DNA of 64,000 nt from Metallosphaera yellowstonensis MK1 (GCF_000243315.1 NZ_JH597770.1:19859-83858), one strand, 5' to 3'. Positions 9,697 through 19,039 are shown, counted from the stretch's first letter. The notes: generated from the sequence alone by a model not told the origin. Program-made: numbers and translations.

Positions 9697-9708
9697 TAAT
9701 AATTATAC
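9697..9708 (+). promoter_or_regulatory. Archaeal TATA box for the gene at 9724
   Basis: The AT-rich element ttaataattata lies about 20-27 bp upstream of the ATG at 9724, the spacing expected for a leaderless archaeal transcript. Confidence 0.5.
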
Positions 9709-9723
9709 TTTTAGGGGTCTATA

Positions 9724-10134
9724 ATGATCAAATCAGTAGAGTTCGACACGTCGCATGACTCAAACTCCTTGTCTACCATTCTGTCTGATCCCGACTTTGT
9801 CCTTCCTAGGTTGTTCCCACCGATTAAACAAGTGACCAAAAGTGGGACGTCATTCGATGCTAGAGGGAGATTCATGGGGATGAAGTTTAACATGCACGGT
9901 AATGTTCTTAAGGGAACTGAAATAATTTATGCGTTTCACCTAGGTGCAGGGGGTGGGGAAGGTGAAGGCAGACTTACAATAAGACTCCTGCCGGGGAAGG
10001 TGGCCCTAAGGTTTGAGTACGAAGGCTGGATGGAGAGAGTTTCTGGCATATTCTTCATGCAAAGGTGGTTCGAAAACTTCGGCAAAAGTCTGGAGGAAGA
10101 GGTAAGAATGGAGAGAATAAAGAGGAAGCTTTAG
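9724..10134 (+). CDS. DUF3211-like / SRPBCC-fold protein
   Basis: A 136-residue cytoplasmic protein with the alternating strands and terminal helix of the SRPBCC (START-like) fold. It resembles the small Sulfolobales family DUF3211 represented by S. tokodaii STK_08120, whose function is unknown; the match is from memory of the general pattern. A TATA box close to the ATG indicates a leaderless mRNA. A 64-bp MITE begins 20 bp after the stop codon. Confidence 0.6.
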   Translation: MIKSVEFDTSHDSNSLSTILSDPDFVLPRLFPPIKQVTKSGTSFDARGRFMGMKFNMHGNVLKGTEIIYAFHLGAGGGEGEGRLTIRLLPGKVALRFEYEGWMERVSGIFFMQRWFENFGKSLEEEVRMERIKRKL

Positions 10135-10154
10135 GGAGGAATCTTTTTCTGACG

Positions 10155-10218
10155 CAGCAGTTATCGGATTTTACCTTGATTACAGGGCGCTACCTAAGGA
10201 AAAATCCCACAACTGCTG
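10155..10218. repeat. 64-bp miniature element (MITE family A)
   Basis: Begins cagcagttatcggatttt and ends atcccacaactgctg. The 6 bp ctgacg flank it on both sides (10149-10154 and 10219-10224). Confidence 0.8.
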
Positions 10219-10252
10219 CTGACGGTAACATTTTAGAAATGGGGGTTCGAGG

Positions 10253-10289
10253 GGGGACTCGCCTCCCTGAGGCGGGGACGAAAAGCCAC
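10253..10289. repeat. Fragment resembling the left end of family T3 elements
   Basis: The stretch cgcctccctgaggcgggga resembles the conserved start of the family T3 relics at about 39900 and 53570. It borders the solo IS607 derivative that follows. Confidence 0.35.
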
Positions 10290-10507
10290 CATGATCGAGT
10301 GCAGGGGCTCAGCCCTCAGCCACCTACCCCACTTCAAGGTAGGTGGGTCACGGGACTCCTTAGAGCCCAACGGCACGGGGCTCACATCTCTGCTATCACT
10401 CCCACCCTTTTGGGAGAGCCCACATCGAGTGAGAGTTCATCTTTTATCAATAAAGACATAATAAACTAATATAAAAACATTTATGTTAACATGAAAAGGA
10501 TTCAGCC
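10290..10507 (-). mobile_element. Solo IS607 derivative (left end joined to tnpB 3' end)
   Basis: On the minus strand it starts ggctgaatccttttc, about 100 bp of left end, then jumps directly to the last 110 bp of the tnpB found at 611-1821 (gatgtgagccccgtgccgtt, then the hairpin cccacctacc / ggtaggtgg). The terminal 25 bp of the right end are missing. The left end abuts the stop codon of the molybdenum hydroxylase gene. Compare the better preserved copy at 20948-21207. Confidence 0.75.
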
Positions 10508-10508
10508 C

Positions 10509-12566
10509 TCAACTAGATAACTCGTAATGGAGTACCGGGGTTCCTCTGAGTTTCCTTCCTATTGCCTTCTCCAGAGCTATGAAGGTCGCAGGCAAGGCAC
10601 CGGTAGTTCCCGCCTCTCCTACCCCCCTTGCCCCACTCATGACAGGCGATGGCGTCTCGACGTATTCTGTACTCACCTTCCTGACCGCTTCGACTGCAGT
10701 CGGAACTCCATTGTCAGATATGGAACTGAATAGAGGGTTAGCCTCACTATCGTATGGAGCGACCTCAAAGATTACCTGTGAGATGCCCTGCAAGCTCCCT
10801 CCTATGATCTGCCCCTCTACCTCAGAGGGTATTATGGCCCTGCCAACATCGTCTATGGCCCAGTACTCCACCACCCTGGAGATACCTGTATCCTTATCTA
10901 GGTCCAGGACAGCCAAGTGTATTCCAGGAGTGTAGAGATCTGGAGTCTTAGAGAAGACCTCTGCCTCGAAGATCTCCCCAGAACTTAAGGCCTGCTCTAC
11001 CGTGAGTCCTCTGGTTCTGATTTTCTCAAGCACTGCCTTAGCTGCTTCGATTACTGCACTTCCGCCAGCTGCAGCTGACCTGCTCCCGAAGCTCCCTATT
11101 CCCTCCTTTATTAAGGAAGTGTCGTTGACCTCGACTCTAACCTTCTCCGGAGGTACACCTAAAATCTCTGAAGCTAGGAGGGCGAACGTTGAGCGGTGGG
11201 CCTGACCGTGGGGTCCACTCCCCACTGCTACATAAACCTCACCCCTACCTATCCTGACCTTTGCTCCCTCCCCAGGAGAACTCCTGACCACCTCAGTGAA
11301 GGCGACGAACGATACGGCCTTACCCTTATGTCTCGACTTCATCTCCCTGTACATTTTTTCTGCCCTCTCGAACATCTCCCTGTACCCTGCCCTATCTATG
11401 TATATACCCAGGGGGGTCTTGAAGTCACCATCAAGAAAGTTCCTCTTCCTGACCTCAACGGGGTCCATCCCTATTTGGTCAGAGAAATCCTCCACTAAGG
11501 TCTCCAGCATGAGCGCAGCCTCCGGTCTTCCAGCTCCCCTGTAGGGTCCAGTGGGTGGCCTATTGGTGTAGACTCCCAAGGCCCTTAGCCTGGAGAACCT
11601 CAACTTGTAGGGACCGTTAAGGAGAGAAGCTATGAACGCAGGCGTGGTGGTGTTTATGGTGAAGGCATATGCCCCTAAGTCTACAACCACATCTCCCTCT
11701 ATCCCTAGCAGGGTCCCGTCCTTTCTTCCGTACAACTTCAACCTGGAGTAGACGCCCCTCCCCTGGGTTGCGTTAACGAGGTGTTCCCTCCTGGTCTCAA
11801 TCCACTTCACAGGTCTACCAAGCTTCATGGAAGCTAGCGCAGCCAAGATGTACTCTGGATATGCCGGAACCTTGTTTCCGAAACCTCCTCCCACATTTGG
11901 AGCAGATCTCACGACTATCCTCTCGGGTGAGAGACCTAAGGCTTCCTGGAGATCTGCCCTTATCCTAAAGGAGGACTGGAAGGATCCGACCATGTTCAAG
12001 ACACCATCCTTATAATAGGCCATTACACCCTTGGGTTCCATAGGGTGCTGTACTATCCTCTCCTGGAGTAACTCCCTCTCTACTACCACCTCAGCGTTTC
12101 TCACTTGGTCCAGGTCTCCCCCAGAGAGGTTCAACTCTATGGCCACGTTGCCTCCCTCGTGCACCTTATCTTTCCCCCTCAGCGACTCCTCTATGGAACT
12201 CACAGGTCTCTCCTGCTGATAGTCCACTGAGACCTCCTCCAGTACGTCCTCAAGTTCGTACCTGTCCTCCACGACTACTGCGGCCACAGGCTGTCCCACG
12301 AAGTTGACCTTCCCATCACTGACCACTGGCATCTTAACAACGTTCTTACTCCTTGGATCCGGTCTGACCGGCATGTAGATTCCTACGTCCTTCCAAGTGA
12401 GGAAGAGGAGGGCCCTACTTGGCTCAGTCAAGGAGGTTATTCTAGCCTTGGCGTATTGAGACCTGACCACTCCTAAGTAGACAGTGCCTGGAAGTTCCAG
12501 GTCGTCTATGTACTTGGACCTTCCCGTTATAACGTCATAATGTTCTCTTAAGCCCTTTTCGGTCAT
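10509..12566 (-). CDS. Molybdenum hydroxylase large subunit (xanthine/aldehyde/CO dehydrogenase family)
   Basis: Molybdopterin-binding catalytic subunit of a xanthine oxidase-family enzyme oxidising an aldehyde, purine or CO; the substrate cannot be read from the sequence. An N-terminal a/b hammerhead domain (about 1-110) is followed by the Mo-binding domains with [26 protein letters not shown] and, near the C-terminus, GVGEAGTTG, whose Glu is the catalytic base in the family. It has 685 residues, slightly short of the usual 700-790. Medium (FAD) and small (2Fe-2S) subunits are not adjacent, so partners must be elsewhere. An XdhC-like maturation factor is at 52928-53503. A transposon end abuts its stop codon. 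Confidence 0.9.
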   Translation of the reverse strand: MTEKGLREHYDVITGRSKYIDDLELPGTVYLGVVRSQYAKARITSLTEPSRALLFLTWKDVGIYMPVRPDPRSKNVVKMPVVSDGKVNFVGQPVAAVVVEDRYELEDVLEEVSVDYQQERPVSSIEESLRGKDKVHEGGNVAIELNLSGGDLDQVRNAEVVVERELLQERIVQHPMEPKGVMAYYKDGVLNMVGSFQSSFRIRADLQEALGLSPERIVVRSAPNVGGGFGNKVPAYPEYILAALASMKLGRPVKWIETRREHLVNATQGRGVYSRLKLYGRKDGTLLGIEGDVVVDLGAYAFTINTTTPAFIASLLNGPYKLRFSRLRALGVYTNRPPTGPYRGAGRPEAALMLETLVEDFSDQIGMDPVEVRKRNFLDGDFKTPLGIYIDRAGYREMFERAEKMYREMKSRHKGKAVSFVAFTEVVRSSPGEGAKVRIGRGEVYVAVGSGPHGQAHRSTFALLASEILGVPPEKVRVEVNDTSLIKEGIGSFGSRSAAAGGSAVIEAAKAVLEKIRTRGLTVEQALSSGEIFEAEVFSKTPDLYTPGIHLAVLDLDKDTGISRVVEYWAIDDVGRAIIPSEVEGQIIGGSLQGISQVIFEVAPYDSEANPLFSSISDNGVPTAVEAVRKVSTEYVETPSPVMSGARGVGEAGTTGALPATFIALEKAIGRKLRGTPVLHYELSS

Positions 12567-12798
12567 GAGGTGAAGTTACGAATGATCGATAAATAAGGCT
12601 TTCTCGAATCGGTTTCAGTACCCAAATGAAGTGGTTACCTGTTACGTGTTCTCCTCCTGATAGCTTCGAGCGAGGATGTCCTTCAGCTAGGGAACACCGA
12701 CGCCCTTCAGGGTTACGGTCACATCCAGACATTGCGCTGATACGATCATATGGCTAAAAGCTCGGGAGAGCTGAGACGACCGCAAACTTCAGGTCCGG

Positions 12799-13656
12799 TC
12801 ATATCTTCAGGAACTTAACATCGTTTACCTTGAAGATTGGGACTATACCCTTGACTTCCCTTGATATGGTTATGAGGGCTAACTTGAACTTCATGTCCTC
12901 TGACGGGCTTGCATTCACGGCTGTCACTCCCCCTACTACATCAACTGCAGCGGAGCCATGGACGTGCCCGTGTAGTGATAGCACGGGTTTGAACTCCCTC
13001 AGGAGATCTCTAACCGCCTTGGAACCCACGTGCCTCTTGTTGAACTTATCTAGGTTAGTGTCAAGTGGCGGAACATGAAAGTTTATCACAACGGGGGGTT
13101 CAGCTTTCTCCAACAGCTCCTTCCCCTTATTGTATATCAGGTAGTCAGGTGCTTCCCTGTAGTTCTTACCATCCTCGGGGGTGAAGTTATTGGTCAGGCC
13201 TAAGCTAACCAAGGTCATCCCACTTACGTAATTAGAAGTCATGATCACGTTCCCCTGCGGGGTCATACCCCTTTGAGTGAAGAAGTCCTCCACGAAGGGA
13301 GGGTCGGAGTGGCCCACAGACCAGTAGCAATTGAGCCCCTTACTCTCCTCCAACCACTCGTTCAACTGCTTTTCTCCCTCCCTTCTCAGCAATTCCAATT
13401 CATCGTCCCTCCCCTTAACGCCTATGTAAAAGCCCATTTCACTCGAGAGACCCAGTAGTTCTGTGGGATCCACTTCCTCGCCCTTAAAGTAATAGGAGTC
13501 CCCTACCTTGTCGAGAAGTAAGGGTCTCCCCAGGAGGTCTCCCCCTATTATCAAGAAATCCGGTTCAATGGATCTCACCTTCTGGATTGCCTTCTTAAAT
13601 ACGGTTTTAATTCCATGAAGGTCAGTGATGAAGGCAATCCTGATTTCTCTGGCCAC
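12799..13656 (-). CDS. Calcineurin-like metallophosphoesterase
   Basis: Two-metal phosphoesterase of 285 residues. All core motifs are visible: FITDLHG (about 9-15, D and H), GGDLLG (about 38-43), the NFHVPP histidine (about 190) and the terminal HGHVHG (about 227-232). The usual GNHD element is replaced by a divergent WSVGHSDPP region. It is cytoplasmic, and the substrate (phosphoprotein, nucleotide or phosphodiester) is unknown. It is monocistronic, with divergent orientation to the carotenoid gene at 13848. Confidence 0.88.
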   Translation of the reverse strand: MAREIRIAFITDLHGIKTVFKKAIQKVRSIEPDFLIIGGDLLGRPLLLDKVGDSYYFKGEEVDPTELLGLSSEMGFYIGVKGRDDELELLRREGEKQLNEWLEESKGLNCYWSVGHSDPPFVEDFFTQRGMTPQGNVIMTSNYVSGMTLVSLGLTNNFTPEDGKNYREAPDYLIYNKGKELLEKAEPPVVINFHVPPLDTNLDKFNKRHVGSKAVRDLLREFKPVLSLHGHVHGSAAVDVVGGVTAVNASPSEDMKFKLALITISREVKGIVPIFKVNDVKFLKI

Positions 13657-13847
13657 AGTATGTTGAGTATGGAAAGAGTAAATAATACTTTCTATACAAT
13701 TTTAACGATAGTTTAGTAAAACTTCTGAGCTCTACAATGACCGGTACTTTCCATCGTTCAATCTCCATTCCTTATAAATGATGAAGTTTTCGCTACTTTG
13801 ACCTTCAACCCATCAATACAGATAACCAAAACAAATCTATTTTAATC

Positions 13848-14579
13848 ATGGATTCAGGAAATTCAATGAGGGAATTGAGGGGTCTCGAACTAAAATGGAT
13901 AACGGCGTACCTATATCTCGTCTACCTATTTTTAGCTACGATTCCTCAATTAAACCCTTTGCCTCCATTCAGTGACGGGATACCGGTGTTGGTTCTCATC
14001 ATGGTTTATCTCTTTCACTCGACCTTATCGTTCGGGGTTAAGGCCCTGAAGTTTCTGGCCTCGGGAGGTGGGTTAGGCTTCCTGTTTGAATTCCTGGGAG
14101 TACACACAGGCTTCCCCTTCGGGAGGTACTATTATACACCCAATGCCGGGCCTCAAGTATTGGGAGTCCCTGTTCTCATCCCTCTCCTTTGGGCTACCTT
14201 ATGTTACTTCTCCTTTATCGCGGTCGAGCAAGCCTTCATCTCGTCATGGCTCATGGTACTAATCGACATCACGGTGGATCCTCTGTTCTCCAGGTTCGAT
14301 TGGCACTGGATCACACCAGGACAGTACTTCGGGGTACCTCTCTCCAACTTCGTTGGATGGTACATAGTGTCTTTACTGATCTTCTTATCCTGGAAAGGGA
14401 CAGGGAGATTAACAGTAAATGTGAGTGCAATACTATTTTACTCCAGTCTCGTCGTCCTCTTGGCGTTGCAGGATCTCTTCGCAGGTTTAGTGTACCCTGG
14501 GCTGATATCGGTTATCCTCACAACCTGCACTACTCTCTCCCTGTTCTTCATAAGGGGGCGTACAGGGAAGCTTACGTAG
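13848..14579 (+). CDS. CruF-like carotenoid hydratase family membrane protein
   Basis: Polytopic membrane protein of 243 residues with about seven hydrophobic segments. It carries the family's central block FLGVHTGFPFGRYYYTP followed by GPQVLGVPVLIPLLW and DPLFSRFDWHWITPG, which mark the carotenoid biosynthesis protein family (DUF422/CruF, 1',2'-hydratases for acyclic carotenoids). It would hydrate the ends of a C40 or C50 carotenoid. An AT-rich TATA-like stretch at 13836-13845 lies so close to the first ATG that the ATG at 13866 may be the true start. A CrtI-like oxidoreductase is 1.4 kb away on the other strand. Family assignment is firm; the exact substrate is unknown. Confidence 0.85.
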   Translation: MDSGNSMRELRGLELKWITAYLYLVYLFLATIPQLNPLPPFSDGIPVLVLIMVYLFHSTLSFGVKALKFLASGGGLGFLFEFLGVHTGFPFGRYYYTPNAGPQVLGVPVLIPLLWATLCYFSFIAVEQAFISSWLMVLIDITVDPLFSRFDWHWITPGQYFGVPLSNFVGWYIVSLLIFLSWKGTGRLTVNVSAILFYSSLVVLLALQDLFAGLVYPGLISVILTTCTTLSLFFIRGRTGKLT

Positions 14580-14584
14580 TGGAC

Positions 14585-15008
14585 TGACCTCCTCCCGCCC
14601 TGAGGGCGAGGTTTCTCCGAGTTAAGGGTTACACCACTTTACGGTGCTACTCGGTTGTGTTCCACCAGGAAGGAGAGAGGTTTCCTCACCGTTGAAACCA
14701 CTAAGTTTGCGGCCTTCCTGAGTATGTTCAGGGCACCGTTCAGGTCTGAATGAAGCTTATGTCCTAATGGACAGTGAACTACATCCCTCGGCCGTCTCTC
14801 GACCTCGACGCCGTTGGGGAGGAGACTTACGACGTTCGTCCTCGTGTTCTTACACTCGACGTCGTAGACGCCATCCTCTGGCATCGCGGGGGAATCGGCC
14901 CCCGCCCCTCATCTCCAGGGAGTTTACCAGAGGAAGGCATCTCAAGGTGGAATGGGTTTCCGCTTTCAAAAACTTTATCTCGCCCCTTCCAGGGGCGAGG
15001 CTTGTCAT
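14585..15008 (-). pseudogene. TnpB C-terminal relic with right end (family T3)
   Basis: The open part 14639-14884 encodes the TnpB C-terminus: MPEDGVYDVECKNTRTNVV, then HCPLGHKLHSDLNGALNIL with the last RuvC Asp and a terminal helix. Only one zinc-binding Cys pair half survives. 14585-14640 is the right end with the palindromic gccctgagggc. N-terminal coding is absent. The same end is found at 8392 and, inverted, at 53545-53985. Confidence 0.8.
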
Positions 15009-15016
15009 CCTTTTTG

Positions 15017-15472
15017 TCACATGAAAGTGCTACCCAACTGGGGTGTTCCGAACCTGTCCGCGAACATGAAGATCGCTATCGTCCCCGCATTCCTTACCTT
15101 ATACATGGCGTGAAGTAAATCGTTAGGCGTTGACTCCTCCTCATAGACTACCCTGGAGACGAATATAACCTGAGGTATCTCCTCGTTGGGAGGAGTGAAG
15201 GCCATGTCAACTCCCATCTTCAGGAGAGCATACCGGAGCTTGGAGAGGAATCTCCTCCTGTCCTCTTCCTTGAGAAATCTCAATTGTTGTTGATGAAACT
15301 GGTGAACTGAAATTGCCATTCCGAGTACGTAAAACTTGGAGTCTCTCTCAGGTTTAACCACATCAAGGGTTGGACCGCCTTGAGGAGGAGAGACCGTTAA
15401 GTGCAAATATTCGCTACTTTTCGCTTCTGTCACGTTCAAGCCCAGTGCTTTGAATATGGACACTGTATCCAC
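15017..15472 (-). CDS. DUF2299-like protein, paralogue 2
   Basis: A 151-residue soluble protein closely related to its upstream neighbour (both share HLTVSPPQGGP / HITVTPPQGGP, a FYxLGM segment, a following H-Q-rich helix and MGVD near the middle). It resembles the archaeal family DUF2299, with no known function. It lies 9 bp downstream of the paralogue, so the two probably form an operon with the CrtI-like gene. A TnpB relic lies just after the stop. Confidence 0.65.
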   Translation of the reverse strand: MDTVSIFKALGLNVTEAKSSEYLHLTVSPPQGGPTLDVVKPERDSKFYVLGMAISVHQFHQQQLRFLKEEDRRRFLSKLRYALLKMGVDMAFTPPNEEIPQVIFVSRVVYEEESTPNDLLHAMYKVRNAGTIAIFMFADRFGTPQLGSTFM

Positions 15473-15481
15473 GATGATCCC

Positions 15482-15973
15482 TCAGATGTACTTGGTGTCA
15501 GCTACCCTTCCAAGAGTTGCTCCAAACTCGTCAACGAATCTCATGATCACGTACGTCCCTGCATTCCTCACCGTATAGTATACGTCTAAGAGGACGTTAG
15601 GAGTGAGACCGTCCATGAATACCAGCTTACTCACGTGTATGAGTTGAGGTATATCCTGGTTCGGTGGAAGGAAGGCCACGTCAACTCCCATCTCTAGTAG
15701 ATAATACTTTATGGAATCCACGAACTCCTTCCTTGAGGCAGTGTCCATCCTCCTCAAACTGTCTTGATGATATTGATGTATCCCTATACCCATACCCAGA
15801 ATGTAGAATGGAGTCTGGTTTGTAGGCCTTATCACGTCAAGGATTGGACCCCCCTGAGGTGGAGTGACTGTGATGTGAAAGAACTCCCTAGCCTGCGGCG
15901 GGACCGAAACGGACATCTTAAGGTTTGTAAATATTTCTCTTACCTTTTCCTCCATGGGGAAGTCTATCCTCAC
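15482..15973 (-). CDS. DUF2299-like protein, paralogue 1
   Basis: A 163-residue soluble protein, tandem paralogue of 15017-15472, with FHITVTPPQGGPILDVIRP, FYILGMGIGIHQYHQ and MGVDVAFLPPNQDIPQ. The GTG start overlaps the TAG stop of the preceding oxidoreductase by one base, a sign of translational coupling. The tandem arrangement suggests a heterodimer. Function unknown. Confidence 0.68.
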   Translation of the reverse strand: MRIDFPMEEKVREIFTNLKMSVSVPPQAREFFHITVTPPQGGPILDVIRPTNQTPFYILGMGIGIHQYHQDSLRRMDTASRKEFVDSIKYYLLEMGVDVAFLPPNQDIPQLIHVSKLVFMDGLTPNVLLDVYYTVRNAGTYVIMRFVDEFGATLGRVADTKYI

Positions 15974-17244
15974 TAGGTAAAAAACCCTCCTCGTTGTAAA
16001 TCCTCCTTTACGGCAGTAACTACATTGAATCCAGGTATCCCTGTCACCTGACCGCCAGGAAAAGTTCCCGCACCAGTGATGTAGAGACCCTTAAGAGGTG
16101 TCCTGTAACCCCAACCCTTCACTGGCCTACCGTCGAAGAGGTAAGGCATTCTCATGGGCAAATGGTTGAGATTTCCCCCAGGTAGATGATAGTATCTCTC
16201 AGCAAAACTTGGAGTGAGCTCCTCATGGAATATCACTTCCCCCTTGAAGATCTGTAGTATCTCCTCAGGATCTCCCATGAACTCCAGGACGTGGGCACCT
16301 CTAGTGGGATCCACAGCGGAAGGCATGACCACTTCTCCAGACTGTAAGTCAATAATACCACCTAAGTGAGGCCTCAATGCCTCAGGAACCCTAGGCATAT
16401 CCTTGAATATCACGTTGTGCTTTGCCCAACTGGACTTGCCTACGTCCAGCTTGACGTCGGCCAGCTCTGGCGTCATGGAGAACGTAGCCACAGGACTTAT
16501 GGCCGACACCACGATGTCTGCCTTCACCACCTTGTCCTGGTATCTCACTCCCTTCACTCTCCCGTTGGACGTAATTATCTCCTCCACCTTGGTGCCGGTG
16601 AAGAGTAGAACTCCAGCTGACCTGGCCTTGGAGGCTATAGCTTCACTCACCCTCCCCATTCCTCCCCTAACGTGCGACCACTGAGAGTAGAAATATGCTA
16701 CCATGTAGGCTGGCGATTCCTCCATGGCTGGATAGATGAAGTATCTGTGAACTTCTTGAGGCAGGTATTTAGAGAGGAAGCTCCTGGACGTATCCCTAAC
16801 GATCTCAGGGACTCCGTATCTCTCGGCGACTTCTAACACCTTCTCCCTGGAGGGAGGATTTACATCGAAATGGAAGAGTGACATGATCTCCTTCATTAGG
16901 CAAACCCTTCTCTCGAACTCCTCAAAATCAGGGAAGTATTTCCCCAACACGTTTAACCTCCTCTCCTTATCTCTATGGAATGGAATGAGCTTCCCTTCGT
17001 ACTCTATGACTTGATAAGGGTCGTTCTGGATGACAGGTATATCGAACTCCTCAATGAACTGTCGGGGCATTAGGCCCAGAACGTACGACGCTCTACTAAC
17101 CAATGCCCTACCCACAGTGTAACTCTCAGTCATCCCCCCGACTCTGTGGGATGCCTCAAGGAGTATTACCTCGAGACCCAACTTTCTCAAGTAGTAACTC
17201 GCCAAAAGTCCGTTGTGACCGGAGCCTATGACAACAGCCCGCAT
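15973..17244 (-). CDS. CrtI/phytoene desaturase-like FAD oxidoreductase
   Basis: FAD-dependent amine oxidase/desaturase-family protein, 423 residues. The N-terminal dinucleotide fold is clear (VIGSGHNGLLASYYLRKLG, residues 4-22, then the acidic EAS ending strand 2 and RVGG), and the C-terminal FAD block is ITGAGTFPGGQVTGIPG. This pattern belongs to the CrtI/PYROXD2 group, which includes carotenoid desaturases and isomerases. The neighbouring CruF-like gene supports a carotenoid role, but they are not cotranscribed, and the operon partners are two DUF2299-like proteins. Substrate unproven. Confidence 0.82.
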   Translation of the reverse strand: MRAVVIGSGHNGLLASYYLRKLGLEVILLEASHRVGGMTESYTVGRALVSRASYVLGLMPRQFIEEFDIPVIQNDPYQVIEYEGKLIPFHRDKERRLNVLGKYFPDFEEFERRVCLMKEIMSLFHFDVNPPSREKVLEVAERYGVPEIVRDTSRSFLSKYLPQEVHRYFIYPAMEESPAYMVAYFYSQWSHVRGGMGRVSEAIASKARSAGVLLFTGTKVEEIITSNGRVKGVRYQDKVVKADIVVSAISPVATFSMTPELADVKLDVGKSSWAKHNVIFKDMPRVPEALRPHLGGIIDLQSGEVVMPSAVDPTRGAHVLEFMGDPEEILQIFKGEVIFHEELTPSFAERYYHLPGGNLNHLPMRMPYLFDGRPVKGWGYRTPLKGLYITGAGTFPGGQVTGIPGFNVVTAVKEDLQRGGFFT

Positions 17245-17362
17245 AGCCCGTATCTACACCTCTTCAGTAATATTGCTTCCCCGCTGTCCCAATTATGGGT
17301 CTAATTAATAAGCCACTACTTCACTAACTTAACCTCCCTTGAGGAGAAGCTAGTGTCGTGGC

Positions 17363-17959
17363 TTATTCATCGGACTCCTTGGCTAACTTCTTCGATAACC
17401 TATCTGCCTCACGCAAAACTTCGGGATAGCCCTTCCCTGATAATTCCAAGACGTCGTCCAGATCCACCAAGTTACCGGGGCTATAGTAATATCTCCCAAC
17501 CTTCACACCTACTCTCTCACCCTGGAGTAACAGATATTCTCTATCTCCCTCCTTCACCACCTCCCCAGCTAGCCTTGACTTAGCTATCCCTATGGTGGGC
17601 ACCTTGAGGAGAACCCCCATGACTGTCGCTATTCCGCTCCTCCTGGGGTGAGCTAAGCCATGTCCGTCAACTAAAAGAAGGTCAAACCTTACACCCTCCA
17701 ATGCCTTCATTATGATTGGGGCCTCCCTCATGAACAGGTATCCAGGTATGTAGGGGAACCCTACCTTACCCTTCACGGTACTAACCCTTTCCTCGTCCCC
17801 CTTACAAACTACCACGGCGACACCGACGTCCCCTCTATAAGCAACGTCTGCCCCACAGGTGGTTCTCACGTTTTCCAACCCCAGGTGAGACAACCTAACT
17901 TGCTCTGAAATCAAAACTTGAATCCTCTTGAGGAACGGGATGAGGAAATCACTTTCCAA
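17363..17959 (-). CDS. nfi: Endonuclease V
   Basis: Deoxyinosine-specific endonuclease that nicks DNA one phosphodiester 3' of inosine. It has 198 residues. Catalytic acids are seen in GADVAYRGD (about 36-44), in the wedge-motif region PYIPGYLFMREAP (Glu) and in LLVDGHGLAHPRR (Asp). Deamination repair matters in a hyperthermophile. It overlaps the tyrosine phosphatase gene by 11 bp and ends a three-gene operon beginning with the GMP synthase glutaminase. Confidence 0.95.
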   Translation of the reverse strand: MESDFLIPFLKRIQVLISEQVRLSHLGLENVRTTCGADVAYRGDVGVAVVVCKGDEERVSTVKGKVGFPYIPGYLFMREAPIIMKALEGVRFDLLLVDGHGLAHPRRSGIATVMGVLLKVPTIGIAKSRLAGEVVKEGDREYLLLQGERVGVKVGRYYYSPGNLVDLDDVLELSGKGYPEVLREADRLSKKLAKESDE

Positions 17960-18404
17960 GGTTTAGTTCCCTCAACTTGTAGAGGAAGAGAAGTTGTTGC
18001 ACGCTGTCTACGGCGTTGGGCCTATATCTTCTAACCTCCTCAACCGCCTCCTCTGGGTTAAGACCTTCCTTCACCAACAAGTACCCAGCGATCACTGTAC
18101 CAGTCCTCCCCTTACCTGCCACACAATGAACTACGTTAGAACCCTCGTCCAACCAACGTAAAGCTCTACCGAAATCCTCTAGAGTTGGAGGATAACCATC
18201 AGGGGTAGGGAGGTGTAAGACCCTAAATCCTTCCTCCCTAAGTAATTGGAAGTAGTAGTCAACGCTACCCCACACTTCCTCTATCTCCCACTCCTCTGCC
18301 AGTACTAGAACCTTTTTCACCCCTCTCCTCTTCCAGTCCCTCACGTCTTCGAGGTTTGAGGGGATCTGGGATCCGCCTATCCTATCTTTCCTCACCCAGT
18401 ACAT
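17949..18404 (-). CDS. Dual-specificity/tyrosine protein phosphatase (SsoPTP-like)
   Basis: Small cysteine-dependent protein phosphatase, 151 residues, matching the crenarchaeal SsoPTP type from the first residues (MYWVRK, then GG-rich loop). The P-loop VVHCVAGKGRTGT holds the catalytic Cys and Arg, and LPTPDG likely supplies the general-acid Asp. It removes phosphate from Tyr/Ser/Thr of archaeal proteins. Middle gene of the guaA-glutaminase / phosphatase / endonuclease V operon. Confidence 0.93.
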   Translation of the reverse strand: MYWVRKDRIGGSQIPSNLEDVRDWKRRGVKKVLVLAEEWEIEEVWGSVDYYFQLLREEGFRVLHLPTPDGYPPTLEDFGRALRWLDEGSNVVHCVAGKGRTGTVIAGYLLVKEGLNPEEAVEEVRRYRPNAVDSVQQLLFLYKLRELNLGK

Positions 18405-18428
18405 CGAGATCAGCTGATCCGCTGTTCT

Positions 18429-18995
18429 TCACTTCCTACAGATTTGGAGGAAGTTGCTTAATACTTTAATCCCGTCCTCGGTGTGCTTAACCTCTGGATG
18501 AAATTGAACTGTATAGATTGAAGATCCTTCGTTCACCATGGATTGAATCCTCGTGGTCTCACTACTGGCGATGACCCTGAAACCGGGAGGTGGGGTCAAA
18601 ACCTCGTCGTTATGGCTCTCCCAGGCCCTGAACTTCTTGGGGAGGCCTTGAAGTATCGTGTCGTTGTCCTCCACTTCAACGGTTACGAGTCCGAACTCTG
18701 GGGTCTTGGCCCTCCCTACCACCCCTCCCAACACGTGAGCTATTAGTTGGTGCCCGAGACAGATCCCCAACTTGGGTACCTGTACTTCCCTGACGAACTG
18801 GGGAGAGTTGCCCATCTTGTGTAACTCCTCCACTACAGACTGAGGGCCTCCGCTGAAAATGAGACAATCATAGCCCTTCACCTCATCTACCGTCCTGGAC
18901 GGACTGACGACCTCTATCTCTGCCCCTAGGTACTTGACGTTTTTTAGTATCAGGTGGTTGTACTGACCGCCGTAATATAGCAGACCCACTCTCAC
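18429..18995 (-). CDS. guaAa: GMP synthase glutaminase subunit
   Basis: Class I glutamine amidotransferase that feeds ammonia to the separate GMP synthetase ATP-pyrophosphatase subunit, converting XMP to GMP. The 188 residues cover only the amidotransferase domain, the split arrangement found in archaea. The triad is visible: Cys79 in GICLGHQ, His and Glu in [11 protein letters not shown]. The oxyanion loop FSGGPQS is also present. First gene of the operon. The synthetase subunit is not in the window. Confidence 0.93.
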   Translation of the reverse strand: MRVGLLYYGGQYNHLILKNVKYLGAEIEVVSPSRTVDEVKGYDCLIFSGGPQSVVEELHKMGNSPQFVREVQVPKLGICLGHQLIAHVLGGVVGRAKTPEFGLVTVEVEDNDTILQGLPKKFRAWESHNDEVLTPPPGFRVIASSETTRIQSMVNEGSSIYTVQFHPEVKHTEDGIKVLSNFLQICRK

Positions 18996-19039
18996 AAGTT
19001 CAACTGCTCTAATAGATATTTAACAGTGACCCTTCTCCA

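Noticed and set aside
10527-12219. Several plus-strand open frames across the molybdenum hydroxylase gene.
   Set aside because: The minus-strand gene has complete family motifs; the plus frames are shadows with no recognisable domain.
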